The notes under the pieces were generated by a model that had not been told where the DNA came from, made no database searches, and worked only from the letters and a program-made list of their open reading frames with translations. Below are positions 35,100-46,349 of a stretch of DNA of 64,000 nucleotides, in pieces (the first letter of the stretch is position 1; each line of letters opens with the position of its first letter). The DNA lies in contig JBITNC010000002.1 in assembly GCA_050084985.1 (NCBI GenBank), positions 14,818,001 to 14,882,000 of the forward strand, in the 5' to 3' direction. A program made the position numbers and the translations under genes. Origin of the DNA: Nageia nagi. Its lineage: Eukaryota > Pinophyta.

Positions 35100-36100
35100 C
35101 AAGTTTACAATAATCCTATTTATCACTTCTATTTATTCATCAATCTATGCATGATAGGCTTAACTAAAATTTAACTTAGTATTCAATGTATTCCATAAAG
35201 GCCTCCACAAAGGGACTATAATTTAGTATCCTATTTTGACATAATACTTCTTAGTAAATCATGCAATCCTACAATCTCCTTGCAGAATAAGTTACCAACA
35301 TTAATGGTATCATTTATCTTCTTACACAATATAAATTGCATAATCTTAGAAAATCTTTCTACAACCATAAATATACAATCACTCCCTTTATAATTTTTAT
35401 ATAGTCTAATAACAAAGTTCATAGTTACATCTTCTCATTGAGATAATTTAAAGTATTAACTATTCAAAAATGCTTAATTATTTTTCACTTTTCTTTTCCC
35501 TTATCAAATTCTCCCTCATTTGGCCAGTAGGGATATAAAATTTATATCTCTTGAATAAAAAAATATGCATACAAGAAATAATTTAACCAATGGGTAATGT
35601 CCTTCTCAACTAGATTATTACAAGCTTTCCAAGACTCATCAATATTTTTATGCTCCTTTCATGGAATCAAATTTACTCACTTTTACTCTCAATTCTCCCA
35701 ATAATAAGTACATTTTGTTGAAGGCATTTACTACTAAGTTTGATTTTCCATTTCTATACTTCAAAATAAAGGTGTATCCTTAATGATATTAAACCCACTT
35801 AAGATGTATCTAATTTGATTTTATCTACTTGTTGATAAATTATAATGCATAATGCCTTCACTTCTTGAGTTATTGAATAATTTCACATAATTCCTTATCA
35901 TATATTGAGTATTTATTTTTTACCTCACTCAATGTCTCATTTAAGTAAGCAATAAGTTGACTTTCTTGACTTAAAACTCATACATCAATAGAAACTCCAT
36001 TAGCATCATAGTTTACATGGAAAACTTTGTTGAAATCTAGTAGGGCTAGAATTGGTTATTGTATCATATTCTTATTCAAAATCTAAAAACTTATTTTAAA
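35100..36100 (-). pseudogene. Ty3/gypsy RNase H-integrase remnant
   Basis: On the minus strand one frame runs from about 36030 to 35665 with only nonsense codons as damage. It reads NYDANGVSIDV then VLSQESQLIAYLNETLSE, KYSIYDKELCEI and ILKYRNGKSNLVVNAFNK, the RNase H domain and the tether before integrase. Further on (35422-35231), DCIFMVVERFSKIMQFILCK and EIVGLHDLLRSI belong to the integrase core. Reverse transcriptase is not recognisable beyond 36100. Transposition is impossible. Confidence 0.75.
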
Positions 36101-37696
36101 ATTAGCAACATACTGGAAGCTCTCAATCAACCTTTATGCTCCTAATGAAGCTCTCAATCAATATATATTTTAAAGGTGGATTTATTTATCTCTCCCCTAT
36201 GTTGCATGGAGTATCTATAATAATTTCAACATGGTGGAGTTTATGCATGAGAAAGATAAATTAATAGTCATGAAATGGACTTATAGAAAGCATGAGGGTT
36301 AGTTCTTTATGAAAATAAATTAGGGCTTTCATGTATAAATGATTTTTTTGACATCCACATTTCCCTATAACTCTTGGTTCTCCTAGTCAAACTAATAATT
36401 AAGAGAAAATAGAGTATTTAAATAATTATATAGGGTTATTACATCCAATTAAGACTAATTTTTCTTCACCCATTTAGATAGTTTTTCCCCTTTATGGGAG
36501 TTCATCCCTAAATCCTACATATTTGATAAAACTCTTACTTCCTTCTCCATTGAAGCTTATAATTACCTCCCAACAATTTTTCCTTAACACACCATTTCTA
36601 CATCATCATACTTTCCTACTATATATTTGATGAATTTGAAATTTGTTCCAAGATATCATAGCCCTATGGGTGGATTAACTAGTGGATAGATGTCATTCAA
36701 TTGACTTCCACCTTCCTTAGATTTTTAGGCCATAGGATGACCAAATCTTAACATAGGTCCAATGTTGCTCTTAAAATTAAGTTAACTCAAGTAACATGTC
36801 AACTGGAAATATGCCCCTTTAATATAAATATGTAATAATTCCTTGCTTCAATTCATCATCATATTTTCCTTACTAAGCATTATGAATCATGGGGGATTTA
36901 ATTTAAGGTTAAATTATACTAACTCAAATTTGGTAACCAAGTGTCTAAAGAATTATTTTTTCACCTTTGGCCTCAAAATCATACCATGGCTATCAAATCG
37001 ATACATAAAAATGGAGATAATATATCTAAATTATTAGCCATTATGATGACCTTTATCAACCATTATTATCGTGTCTTTCCATCTCCAAAATAATCACACT
37101 AAATTGACCAAGCCCTTCAAGGTTTTCTTAAAGTTATTCCCAACCAACTTTCAAAATCCTAAAAGATTGATAGTGATAGACCATTATTGACCCTTACAAA
37201 CTTATATAAGGCTTATTCCCATATAACCAATGAAAACTCCTAATGGATATATGATTTTCTATGTAAGGCTCTTTAGGATATAATTGACCCTGATGTTCTC
37301 CACATCTATTATTAAGAAATTTAAAATGGTTCTCTTAGGACTATGATATTTAAACAAAGATAATATTATGTTTATCCTTAAGGATGAATCCCAAAATTAA
37401 TCATTAATTAGAGGTAAATCTTTATGCAAGATAAAAAATTCACCATGGAAGTTTTCCATTTTTATAATATTATTGAGTATTGGGGGAGTACCCCTATACA
37501 ATCTAGAAGGTTCTACTTGAGTCCCTTTCACCTCAAGGCCATTTCGAGTCTTGTTAGTGACATCACTGAGCCCCCACCCCCATCCTTAAATTTACAAGTT
37601 GCTTCTCCTTGTCTTACCTAAGAAATATCCTAGAGGATCCTTGAGCCCATCCAAATAATATTCCTTTCTATGCACTAGCCATCACACCAGCCTATA
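36101..37696. other. AT-rich DNA without recognised gene
   Basis: No coding similarity seen. A proline-containing 65-codon ORF at 37424-37621 lies in a locally GC-richer patch and has no family features. Confidence 0.4.
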
Positions 37697-38276
37697 ACAC
37701 AAGCAAGATTGAGGAGTTATTACTTAACTTTGATCATACAGGAATTTCATCATCTACCAAGGATGAGTTTTGAAGTTTTCAACATAGAATAATGATGATC
37801 AAAATAATTTGATAGATCCTACTTCATAATAGATGCAATTATGATACTTGAGAGTGCATCATTTAATATATTTTTGGTTACACTTTGGATGCAATCATCA
37901 CTCTTTAGAGTTGGAGGTATTTATCTCTACCCAATCATGATAAAAAATCAAGTATGTGTCTCTACCCATTTATTTTTTAAAGTAAATTATTTTATACTTT
38001 TAAAATTTTCAAATTATATATAAAAATATATATATCTTCAAGGGTAAAACATGATGGTTAAATGCTTTGACTCATTTTTATGAGGTCCTAGGTTTGAATC
38101 ACATTGGTTGTTATATTGTGTTGTAGTGTAGCTATGAGTTGACTATGATTTGGCTACAACCATGTTACTATCTATAATCATTAGGTGAATAGTGGAGACT
38201 TTAAAAAATATTTACCCCTACTGACAATCGTAAGAGGGTTCCTAAAATAATTTTCCTCATGTATATATATACATAT
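37697..38276 (+). repeat. Direct repeat X, left copy (partner 42896-43606), containing SINE-like sequence
   Basis: Aligns with 42896-43606 from CAAGATTGAGGAG through CCTCAT before a TA tract. Its second half (about 38045-38270) has features of a tRNA-derived SINE: GATGGTTAAATGC as a possible box A and AGGTTTGAATCAC as a CpG-decayed box B about 30-35 bp later. The right edge cuts directly into the gypsy RNase H remnant. Confidence 0.7.
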
Positions 38277-38469
38277 ATAAATTTATTGATAATATTTCCT
38301 TTTGGCACAACATTTCCCCCAAGGCATATAATGTAGCTGAGATATACAAATACGTAGGTTTTGAAAAGTCCATAGGCACTAGGATAGGATGATTGAGAAA
38401 ATAGCATTTGATATCCTCAAAAGGTTTTTGGCATTTGTCATCCCATACAAATTTAACATCTTTTTTCAA
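38257..38469 (-). pseudogene. Gypsy RNase H N-terminal fragment
   Basis: FVWDDKCQKPFEDIKCYFLN and YLYISATLYALGEMLCQKE are the start of the gypsy RNase H domain that follows the reverse transcriptase. The match ends at about 38280, where repeat X and a TA tract begin. Confidence 0.75.
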
Positions 38470-38641
38470 TAATTATGTAAAAGGTCTACACTAATATCTA
38501 AGTTGGGAAATGAACCTTCTTATCGAATTAATCTTTCCTTGAAGACTCCTTAATTACTTTAGATTATTTTAGGGAGGCATGCTAATGATGACTTTCACTT
38601 TTTTAGGATCTACTTCAATTCCTCTTTTAGATGCTGTGAAA

Positions 38642-39445
38642 CTAAGTAACTTTCCAGAAGCAACACCAAAAGCACATTTTTGATGTTTTAAGTCTAAGTT
38701 TGTACCTTTTCAAAATTTGAAAGACTTCCTCAAGCATCTCTAAATGGTCTGGACCTTGTTTTGATTTCACCAATATATCATCAACATATACCTCAACTAA
38801 TTTATGGATGTGTTCATGAAACATTGACACCATAGCCCTTTGGTAAGCAACACCAACATTTTTTAGTCCAAAGGGCATAACCTTCCAACAAAAATTTCCC
38901 CATGGAGTGGTAAAAGAAGTCTTATGTTGGTTAGTTAGACTGATTAATATTTGATTATAACTAGAAAAACCATCCATAAAAGATAATGCATCATGACCAG
39001 CTATGATATCCACAATCATATCAATATTGGGCAATTGAAAAACATATCTAGGATAAGCATTATTAATATCTTGAAAGTTAGTGCAAATCCTTATTTTTCC
39101 AATTGACTTTGTGATAGGGATAATGTTGGCCATCCAATTAGAATAATCAATTGGTCTAATAAATCCAGCATTCAAATACTTCTCTATTTCTTTCTTGACT
39201 AACAAAGCTTTTGAAGGATGTATTTTTCTTGGCTTTTGCTTGATTTTCTTAATCCCCTTTTTAATTGGTAAATTATGCATAACAAATGAAGGATCTAAAA
39301 TAGGCATATCATTATAATACCAAGAAAAAAAATTATGATGTTCAATGAATTTATTTTGGTACCTTTCTTGTTGTGGTGTAGGGAGGGATACTCCAATTTG
39401 AACCAATATTTTCTCATCAGTGGTCCCAATATTGACATTCACCAA
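38642..39445 (-). pseudogene. Gypsy reverse transcriptase
   Basis: A 267-codon open stretch with the standard Ty3/gypsy RT blocks: KKEIEKYLNAGFIRPIDYS, RICTNFQDINNAYPR (usually DYRDLN), DGFSSYNQI, KTSFTTPWGNFCWKVMPFGL and the active site VEVYVDDILVKS. It would copy the element RNA into DNA. Flanking frames are broken. Confidence 0.88.
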
Positions 39446-40344
39446 TTCTTTAGCTGGGAAGGTAAGCTCATCTTTGTTTTACAATAGATAAGGTAAACCT
39501 TTAATCCTTGTATATCATTTGTAACCTTATTATCTAACTAAACATTAAACCCATCATTGAAATTCACCTCTTAACCAAAATATGCATATTCATTGAGAAC
39601 ATAACTAACTTGCCTCTTTTCATTAGAACTAGGTAATTCTAAATGTGCCCTCAAGTATTCTAAAATATCATCATCCGTATTAAAGCAATCAAATTCTAAA
39701 GGTATAGTATCATCATTCCATAGCTCCCTATCAATATCATCAGATAATTCAATCAAATCGCATTTCTTAACAAACTTAATAAGCCCCAATGCTTATTTAG
39801 TATTTATATCACTACCCAATCTATTTTTAGTCAATTACACTTTTGAATTATAAGGAAATGAAGGCATCCCTTAATCAGACTTTCTTAATCCTCCCCCTTT
39901 GTACTTATAATTTTCAATCATATATTTATGAAAAAAAGGAGATGGAAAGAGTTTACCTATTTTAGTAGTCATTCAAACTTTCATTGATTTGTAAGGATTG
40001 GGTGATAGATACGTGCTAGAGCAAGATCCTTCCCCATCTCTACTATTTTCACATTATTGACAGTATTATGGTAGGAATGCAGGCTGCTAAAGGACCTCCA
40101 TAGATAAAAAATTTGGTTGTCCAAATCTTTAACGAATGTAAATAAGTCCACATTCCCAATTTTGTATGTACCCATTTTAGTTTTTGTAATCTAATTTTAT
40201 TTTTCTATATTTTTTCTTGGTGCACTTTGTTCCAAGGGATCAATCTCATATCTTGGATAAGTCATTGTAAACTCCTCAAAATCTATTGCATTATAGAAAG
40301 CATAAGGCCCTGGATCACCAAGCATTGTATGGACCTCATCCTAA

Positions 40345-40665
40345 AATTTAAAATTTAATTTTCCATGTACTATATATGGGATTGCATCCATGTCATGAAG
40401 CCAAGGTCTTCCCTATAACAAATTATATGACAACTTAGAATCAACAACCTAAAATTTAGCTATAATTATCCTTACTCCTGTTGTTACCATAATTGTGGCT
40501 ATCCCAACCATTTTTTAGAGGAGCTATCATATGCCCTAATCATGAATGTAGCTTCTTATAATGGAGAGATTTTTATACCTTTTTCTTTGAGTTGAATCAA
40601 AAACTTATGGGAGCATACGTTGATAGCTGATCCATTATCTACCAATGTTCTTTTTATTTTTCATC
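40345..40665 (-). pseudogene. Gypsy aspartic protease remnant
   Basis: The minus strand reads RTLVDNGSAINVCSHKFL (about 40665-40612), with the D(N)GSA active-site motif of Tat-type proteases, then SYNLL-GRPWLHDMDAIPYIV (about 40430-40365). Nonsense codons interrupt it. Confidence 0.65.
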
Positions 40666-41689
40666 CATCAATCATAGGTGTAATATATGAGGCTAAACAC
40701 TCATCAAGCAACTCCTTATTAAGCTTTTCATATTTGTAAAAAGAGATAGTATCACATTCCTTAATAGCTCTAAGCTTTTCATATAACATAACAATAGACA
40801 TATTTGTAGGGACTACCTCCTTTTTGAACAAAGCATATAAGATCTCCCTATGTATTTCAGATGTGGATATAAGATTATATAAACTAATCTTAGTAGGAGT
40901 TATTTTTAATTACTCAATCATATTATATATCTTTGGATCATGTGGGATACTTATTCTATAGTGGCTAAATTAGGAGTATGCCTTGGATGTCCTCTTCTTA
41001 ACCCAACACAAACTTCTTTATCCACAGAAATTGTATTCCCCATATTTCCCTGAGTTGCATCTATTTGATCAATTTGATACTTTCCTCCAAAAATAAGATC
41101 CAATATATAATGTTTTGCAAAACTTTGTAGCATGACCCTTCCTTTGATGAAATGTGCAATAAGCATCTGATTTTCCCATAGGAACATTATCATCTTGAGC
41201 TAATTTTTCCAATGGCTACAATAATCCCTTTTTATTAGATCCCTCATAATAAATCTTGGTTGAATTGGAAAAGTCTACCTCATATCTTTTATAGTGGTAG
41301 ATCTTTGCAACTTGGGTGGAGAAGCAAGTCTATCAGCCATATGTACTATTTTTTCTTCCTTTTTAGCATATACCCTTTTATTCTCTTTATGTAAAGGATT
41401 AGGTGCATACTTGAGCTCCCCTAACTCAAGTAAGACTTTTTCTTTTTTGCAATCGTTCTTGTATTAATGCTCCAAATCCAATATTTTTATTACTAGGAGC
41501 ATGCAAATTGATAATTGGCACGATAGAATCTTTAAATATAGTACAAATTTCATTTTTATCTAATTTGCTTAGAATGGATTTCCATACCTTTTTAAACCAT
41601 GGAATGTACTTTTCTATGGTTCCATTACCCCCTTATCTCCTTGTACATAACTTTGTAACGGTACTTTGCTCTTTGATATTGTGTTTGTA

Positions 41690-41890
41690 TTATCTCATGA
41701 ATATTTTGACCAATGACTTGAAAAAATCAATTGAACCTCTAGGAAAATCATAAAACCACTGACTAGTGTCACCTTTTAGACTCTTTGGAAAGAACTTTGC
41801 CATCAACTCCTCCTTTGATCCTAATTTCAACAAGCACTCCTCCCGAAAGCTAATAAGATGTTGTTTTGGGTCTTGTTCACCACTAAACAT
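41690..41890 (-). pseudogene. Gypsy gag (retrotransposon gag domain) fragment
   Basis: EQDPKQHLISFREECLLKLG and KFFPKSLKGDTSQWFYDFP match the retrotrans_gag domain, the capsid-like protein that packages element RNA. Only part of the domain is open. Confidence 0.75.
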
Positions 41891-42895
41891 CTCAAACTTT
41901 GGGGCCTTATGCTCGAGTGGTAGGGGAAAATTACATATCTCCTTAGATAAGGGTGAAATGAATACACCATCACAGTCCTCTTCACTTTGTTATGGTTTTA
42001 TACTATTCTCAAGATTGGTAAGTTATGCAACTATGATAGGATATGGCATCATCGATGAGCTACCCATACTATTGAATATCTGCATTTTCTTTTCCATATT
42101 ATCTATTATTCTAATAACTTCATGCATAAATTATTCCATTTTTACACTACTAACAGTGCAAAAATAGCTAAAAATACCATTGATAATGTAGATCCATTAT
42201 AGAATTCTCACAAGATCTCACTGGGAGGCTAAGATAAATTGAACAATTGGGTTCACCAAAATCAAGACCTCAAATAATGCATAAATGGTAAATCAAAGTA
42301 CTATTTGTCTACAATATGTTATTGAAGCATATATGAGAAATATGGCATCAAATGAATAATGATAAATAATGTACCTTCATTGTAGTCACATAAATATGAA
42401 ATAATGGAGACCATTCATCAACCATCACATGGTATTCATAAAGATGCACATTTCCAATAGCCTAAAGATACCACATCATTGGTTGCATGGAATAAATAGA
42501 TCAATGAATGGAATAAAAGATATATGAAAGTGACATGAAGGGTTTAACATATCTTTGCAGAGGTAGTGTTACAAAATATTGTTATTGGTAGGATAGAACA
42601 ATCTTGCCTTTGCTAAAGTCTCTCTTAGAATTTCTTATGCCTTTGCATGATGTCTCTTATGTTGCCTTTAATGTGTCTTTATAGCAACATCTTGGTCTTA
42701 TATGATTCTTGAGATCAATACAAATTACATAGTTTAAGGTGTCTTTCTTGATATTTGACACCTTTTACATTGTACAATGGTCCATTACATTTATTACATT
42801 ACCTTGGGTGTATTTTAACCCTTTTTTACAATAAATATAATTGATGCTATAAAATAAATTATTTAATAAGTAATAATTCAATTTTAAGTGTCTAC

Positions 42896-43197
42896 AATAA
42901 GACAACCAAGATTGAGGAGCTATTGCCTAACTTTGATCATACAAGAATTTCATCATCTACCTAAGATGGGGTTTGAAGTTTTCAACATAGAATAATGATG
43001 ACCAAGAACATTTGATAGATCCTACTTCATAATGGATGCAATTATGACATTTGATAGTGCTTTGTTAGACTTTGAATGCAATCCTCACTCTTGAGAGTTA
43101 GAGGCATTTATCTCTACCCAATCATGATCAAAATCAAGCATGTGTCTCTACCCATTTATTTTTTAAAGTAAATTGTATTATACTTTTAATTTTTTCA

Positions 43198-43233
<36 letters not shown>

Positions 43234-43606
43234 TTAAGTAGTCAACTCGTAGCTATACTACGACACAATATAATAGCCAATGTGATTCAAACCTAGTTTA
43301 AGGAGACAACATGATGGTTAAATGCTTTGACTTATTTTTGTGAGGCCCTTATATATATATATATATATATAAGGAGACAACATGATGGTTAAATGCTTTG
43401 ACTTATTTTTGTGAGGTCCTAGGTTTGAATCACATTGGCTATTATATTGTGTCGTAGTATAGCTACGAGTTGACTATGATTTGGCTATAGTCATGCTACT
43501 ATCCACAATAGTTAAGTGGATAGTGAAGACTTTAAAAAAGATTTACCCCTACTAACAATTGTAAGAGGGTTCCTAAAATAATTTTCCTCATATATATATA
43601 TAATTG
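42896..43606 (+). repeat. Direct repeat X, right copy, rearranged
   Basis: Partner of 37697-38276. This copy starts immediately next to the gypsy LTR boundary. It contains a TA microsatellite (43201-43230) and two copies of the SINE-like start AAGGAGACAACATGATGG (about 43300 and 43371), separated by a second TA tract. It also carries a 55-bp inverted duplication (see 43240-43475). Confidence 0.7.
43240..43475. repeat. 55-bp perfect inverted repeat
   Basis: 43240-43294 (AGTCAACTCGTAGCTATACT...) is the exact reverse complement of 43421-43475, with 126 bp between. The right arm is the normal SINE-like B-box region also found at 38 kb. The left arm is an inverted duplicate present only here. Confidence 0.85.
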
Positions 43607-43880
43607 TCATGAGAGGGTTTTTAGAATAGTTTGTCTCATGATCATCATCATCATTTACCCCTACTGATGATCGTGAGAGGGTTTCTAGAATAGTTTACCA
43701 CATGATCTAAGAACCCTCTCACGATCGTTATTAAAAGTAAATGATGATGAGACAATCGTTATTAAAAGTAAATGATGATGAGACAGTTTATCTTATAATC
43801 ATCATATTTATATAACGATTATGAAAGAGTTCTTAAAACAATTTACTTCATGATCATCATCATCTCTCATTCATATATAT
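43607..43880. repeat. Cluster of short direct and inverted repeats
   Basis: GAGAGGGTTTCTAGAATAGTTT-like words, ATGATCATCATCAT and CGTTATTAAAAGTAAATGAT (twice, about 36 bp apart at 43726 and 43755) recur in both orientations. They seem to be scrambled ends of the SINE-like unit. Confidence 0.55.
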
Positions 43881-44059
43881 ATAATTCACGTAATAAACAA
43901 GTATCATCTAACTTTTCAATAATTTCTCATTTCACAATCTGCATTGAGTTAGTTTTCACAATTTATATTGAACTCCACGGGACAGGTCGAGTTTCCAGCT
44001 CAAGGTAGGCACCCTCTATGAGCTGCAATTCTTTGAGTTTAATGCCTTCACTTTTGAAC

Positions 44060-45156
44060 CTATTCACACGTAGAGTACCCCACAAGAGTTTGGTCACGGC
44101 ACCGCCATCCACGGCCGTTACTCCTCTTGCACTGAGAAACTCCATAATCTTGGTTGTCCTCATCTCTTGACATCGTTTGCTGCAATGTCTCCCTCTTGCT
44201 GGCATCATTTCCTGATGTTCTACTTCCATCTTCCGCTTGTCTAATCACTTCGCACTTGCTCCTCCCAAGGTTTGTGTATCTTTTTCGCTTCAATGTAGGC
44301 ACATTTAAATCCCGTTCAAGTCCCATCGAAATGAAAGATCTTTCCAAGCGACCAAAGTTTAGGCAATCCCATTTCATATCGCAGCCTCCAATACCTGACA
44401 AGTCTTCTACTTGAATTCCAATACAACCAATGCCCAATTCATGTCATAAATGAACCAATAGCCAGAAATATATACAAACTTTAATAAATACCTTCTTTTC
44501 TAAGCACCTGGACTTCATTCTCTCCGTTGCTGCCACAAAGAACTCCATGGTGAGGTGTAAGGTTGTCTTATAATTTAACTATGACTAAGAATAGCAACAA
44601 AACACCATGACACCAGCTCGAATCTATTGGCCGTTAACATTAATGTATATAGATATTATAATTTCGTTATACTTTGATTGACTGGCTCATACATTATAGA
44701 AAATGTTGGATGAATGAACACACGATGTAGAGTCCAATCATACCTTATAATTTTGTTCTTATTGCTTATGGGTTTTTCCCACAATGCCTGCACATCAGCA
44801 ACAAAATGCAATCCGTATTACTACAACGAAAATGACGAAAACATTTCTATTAGCCTTCAGAACCAAATGTCTTACTAATAAGTAATATCCCTCTTCCACG
44901 AATCCAATATTTATTTACCATGAACCCAGTTACAAGATCCAAAGTTTACCTCTATTTCATCACTAGAGCGAAGCAATGCTAGCCTCCAATTGCGCTTAGG
45001 GAGCGTGTGAGTGCTTGCAGTATGAGCAGATGTTTGTGGTAGTTGAAGTGTGGCATCTTCGAACTCCCTTTCCTCACTGCCATGGGGATCGGAAGAGTCT
45101 TTCCTATCTGTTAAGGTGGACAATAAATCGGCAAGGGAACGCTTCCGGACCCTCAT
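44060..45156 (-). pseudogene. WRC-domain protein gene, three predicted exons, truncated in the WRC motif
   Basis: Predicted exons 45156-44950, 44519-44492 and 44406-44060 splice in phase (donors GTAAAC and GTATTT; acceptors end in AG) into about 193 residues. The start MRVRKRS resembles plant WRC proteins that begin MRIRKR. The end QCKRSNGRGWRCRDQTLVGY followed by STCE is the WRC zinc-binding motif C-x9-C-x10-C, but the codon after Cys-Glu is followed by TAG, so the final His is missing. WRC domains bind DNA in growth-regulating factors; the role of WRC-only proteins is little known. The coding part is GC-richer than its surroundings. It could be a recently broken gene, or exon 3 may end differently. 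A dispersed repeat sits about 220 bp upstream of the start (45377). Confidence 0.6.
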
Positions 45157-45376
45157 TTTTCCTCCATTTTCTTCATCCGATTTCCTTGGCTTCACCCAGA
45201 AATTAAAAAGAAAAGCGAATTCATCAACACTCTGATTGATCCCTTTCCTTTCTCTTCACACGAGGAAATCCCGCATGCGGACAAGAGCACCGTGTGGCTA
45301 AAAAGGCCTACGTGCGATTTAATCCTGCTAAATGGCGCTGCCTGTAAGCGTAGGATTTCTGAACACAGATCCCCGA

Positions 45377-45660
45377 GCATGAAAACCGGTTATCCAGAAA
45401 AAGATAAGGGTACGGATTTCTCTTCTCGAATTTTGGGGTATTGACAGATGAGCTTGAAAATGTCAATACACGTAACACGCAGGAAATTTGAATTCAAATA
45501 ATAGATATTGGCTTCATGTCATAATTATTTAATAAGAACAAGCAATTGTTTATAAGGCTTTGAAGGTAGTGTTGCAGTTTGATAGAAAGATTTGCATAAT
45601 GATAGATTATTTATTTTTTATTTTCGGTAGAAAGATTTTTAATTTTTTCACTTTACTTAT
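45377..45660. repeat. Dispersed repeat copy B (partner 32682-33245)
   Basis: Uninterrupted copy of the repeat, starting GCATGAAAACCGG and including TTTTGGGGTATTGACAGATG and ATTTGAATTCAAATAATAG. It lies between the WRC gene and the copia element. Ends lack clear terminal motifs. Confidence 0.65.
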
Positions 45661-45790
45661 GTCATAGTTAACATGTATTGAAAATGCATTGAAAAAAGTT
45701 TCATCTTGATTCATTGTCAATGTGTATTAGATCGAATCATCACACAATATAATCCTTAATATTTAGTGCAACAGATCTAGTAGATCTATT

Positions 45791-46253
45791 TGTTGACTGA
45801 CCTTGCACGATTTTGACCTAGTGCATTTCTCACCTACGTGACTCTGACTTGCGCGCGATTCTGACCAACGCGTTTCTCACCTACGCGATTCCATCTTGCA
45901 CGATTCTAACTTACGCATTTGTCACCTACGCGTTTCTGACCTTAAAACGTGACCGTGTTTCATGGGAGGCTAGGCATTTTGGCAGTACGCCCAGAATAGT
46001 CCAGTTTGTACTTATTTTAGCTCTATAGCTTAGTTTGGCGATCTATTCTGATCTATTCCAGTTCGTAGGAGTTTTGTTTGACTGTCTAGAATAGGTTTAA
46101 ACTACATTTAGAGCATATTTGATGGTTTTGGATATGAGTATAATAAATGTTGAGCCTATCTACTCAACTATCATTTGTCTATATTGAGCTCAGTCCAAGC
46201 TCTATAAAAGCTTTGTAAATTCATGAATCAAATAGAGTGTGATTATTCTCACA
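45791..46253 (+). repeat. Copia 5' LTR (463 bp)
   Basis: Begins TGTTGACTGACC and ends ATTCTCACA. U3 contains about nine CG-rich units of 14-17 bp (45801-45941). A TATA box TATAAAAG lies at 46203-46210. The last roughly 180 bp are identical to the 3' LTR. Confidence 0.95.
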
Positions 46254-46255
46254 TT

Positions 46256-46267
46256 GTGGTATCAGAG
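46256..46267 (+). promoter_or_regulatory. Primer binding site, initiator tRNA-Met
   Basis: TGGTATCAGAGC, two bases after the 5' LTR end, complementary to the 3' end of plant initiator tRNA-Met; it primes minus-strand DNA synthesis. Confidence 0.93.
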
Positions 46268-46349
46268 CCTCTTGGTCTTTTGGGTTAGAAGAGATTACAT
46301 TGCAAGCATTCTTGCAAGTGTATAGTCCAGTCCTGTCATTTTTTGAAAA

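Larger units (their letters stand above)
38257..42895 (-). mobile_element. Ty3/gypsy (Tat/Ogre-like) retrotransposon remnant
   Basis: Read on the minus strand the order is: an LTR start TGTAGACACTTAAAATTGAA at 42895, a leader, gag (41890-41690), a zinc-knuckle-poor region, protease (about 40665-40345), reverse transcriptase (39445-38642) and the start of RNase H (38469-38280). RNase H is then cut off, and integrase and the 3' LTR are missing. The protease motif VDNGSAINVCS and the LLXGRPWLHDMDAIP peptide fit the Tat lineage. Direct repeat X abuts both ends. Confidence 0.75.

Noticed and set aside
37424-37621. 65-codon ORF with a proline run
   Set aside because: No start context, homology or splice signals; likely chance in a slightly GC-richer patch.
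38045-38110. Possible tRNA gene (box A and B-like words)
   Set aside because: No cloverleaf can be formed; the arrangement and duplication fit a SINE-like repeat instead.
43201-43370. TA microsatellites
   Set aside because: Ordinary simple repeats; noted only as part of the surrounding rearranged repeat.
37697-43606. Repeat X as LTRs of the gypsy remnant
   Set aside because: A typical LTR start (TGTAGACAC) is found at 42895 inside the right copy's boundary, and X lacks TG...CA ends.
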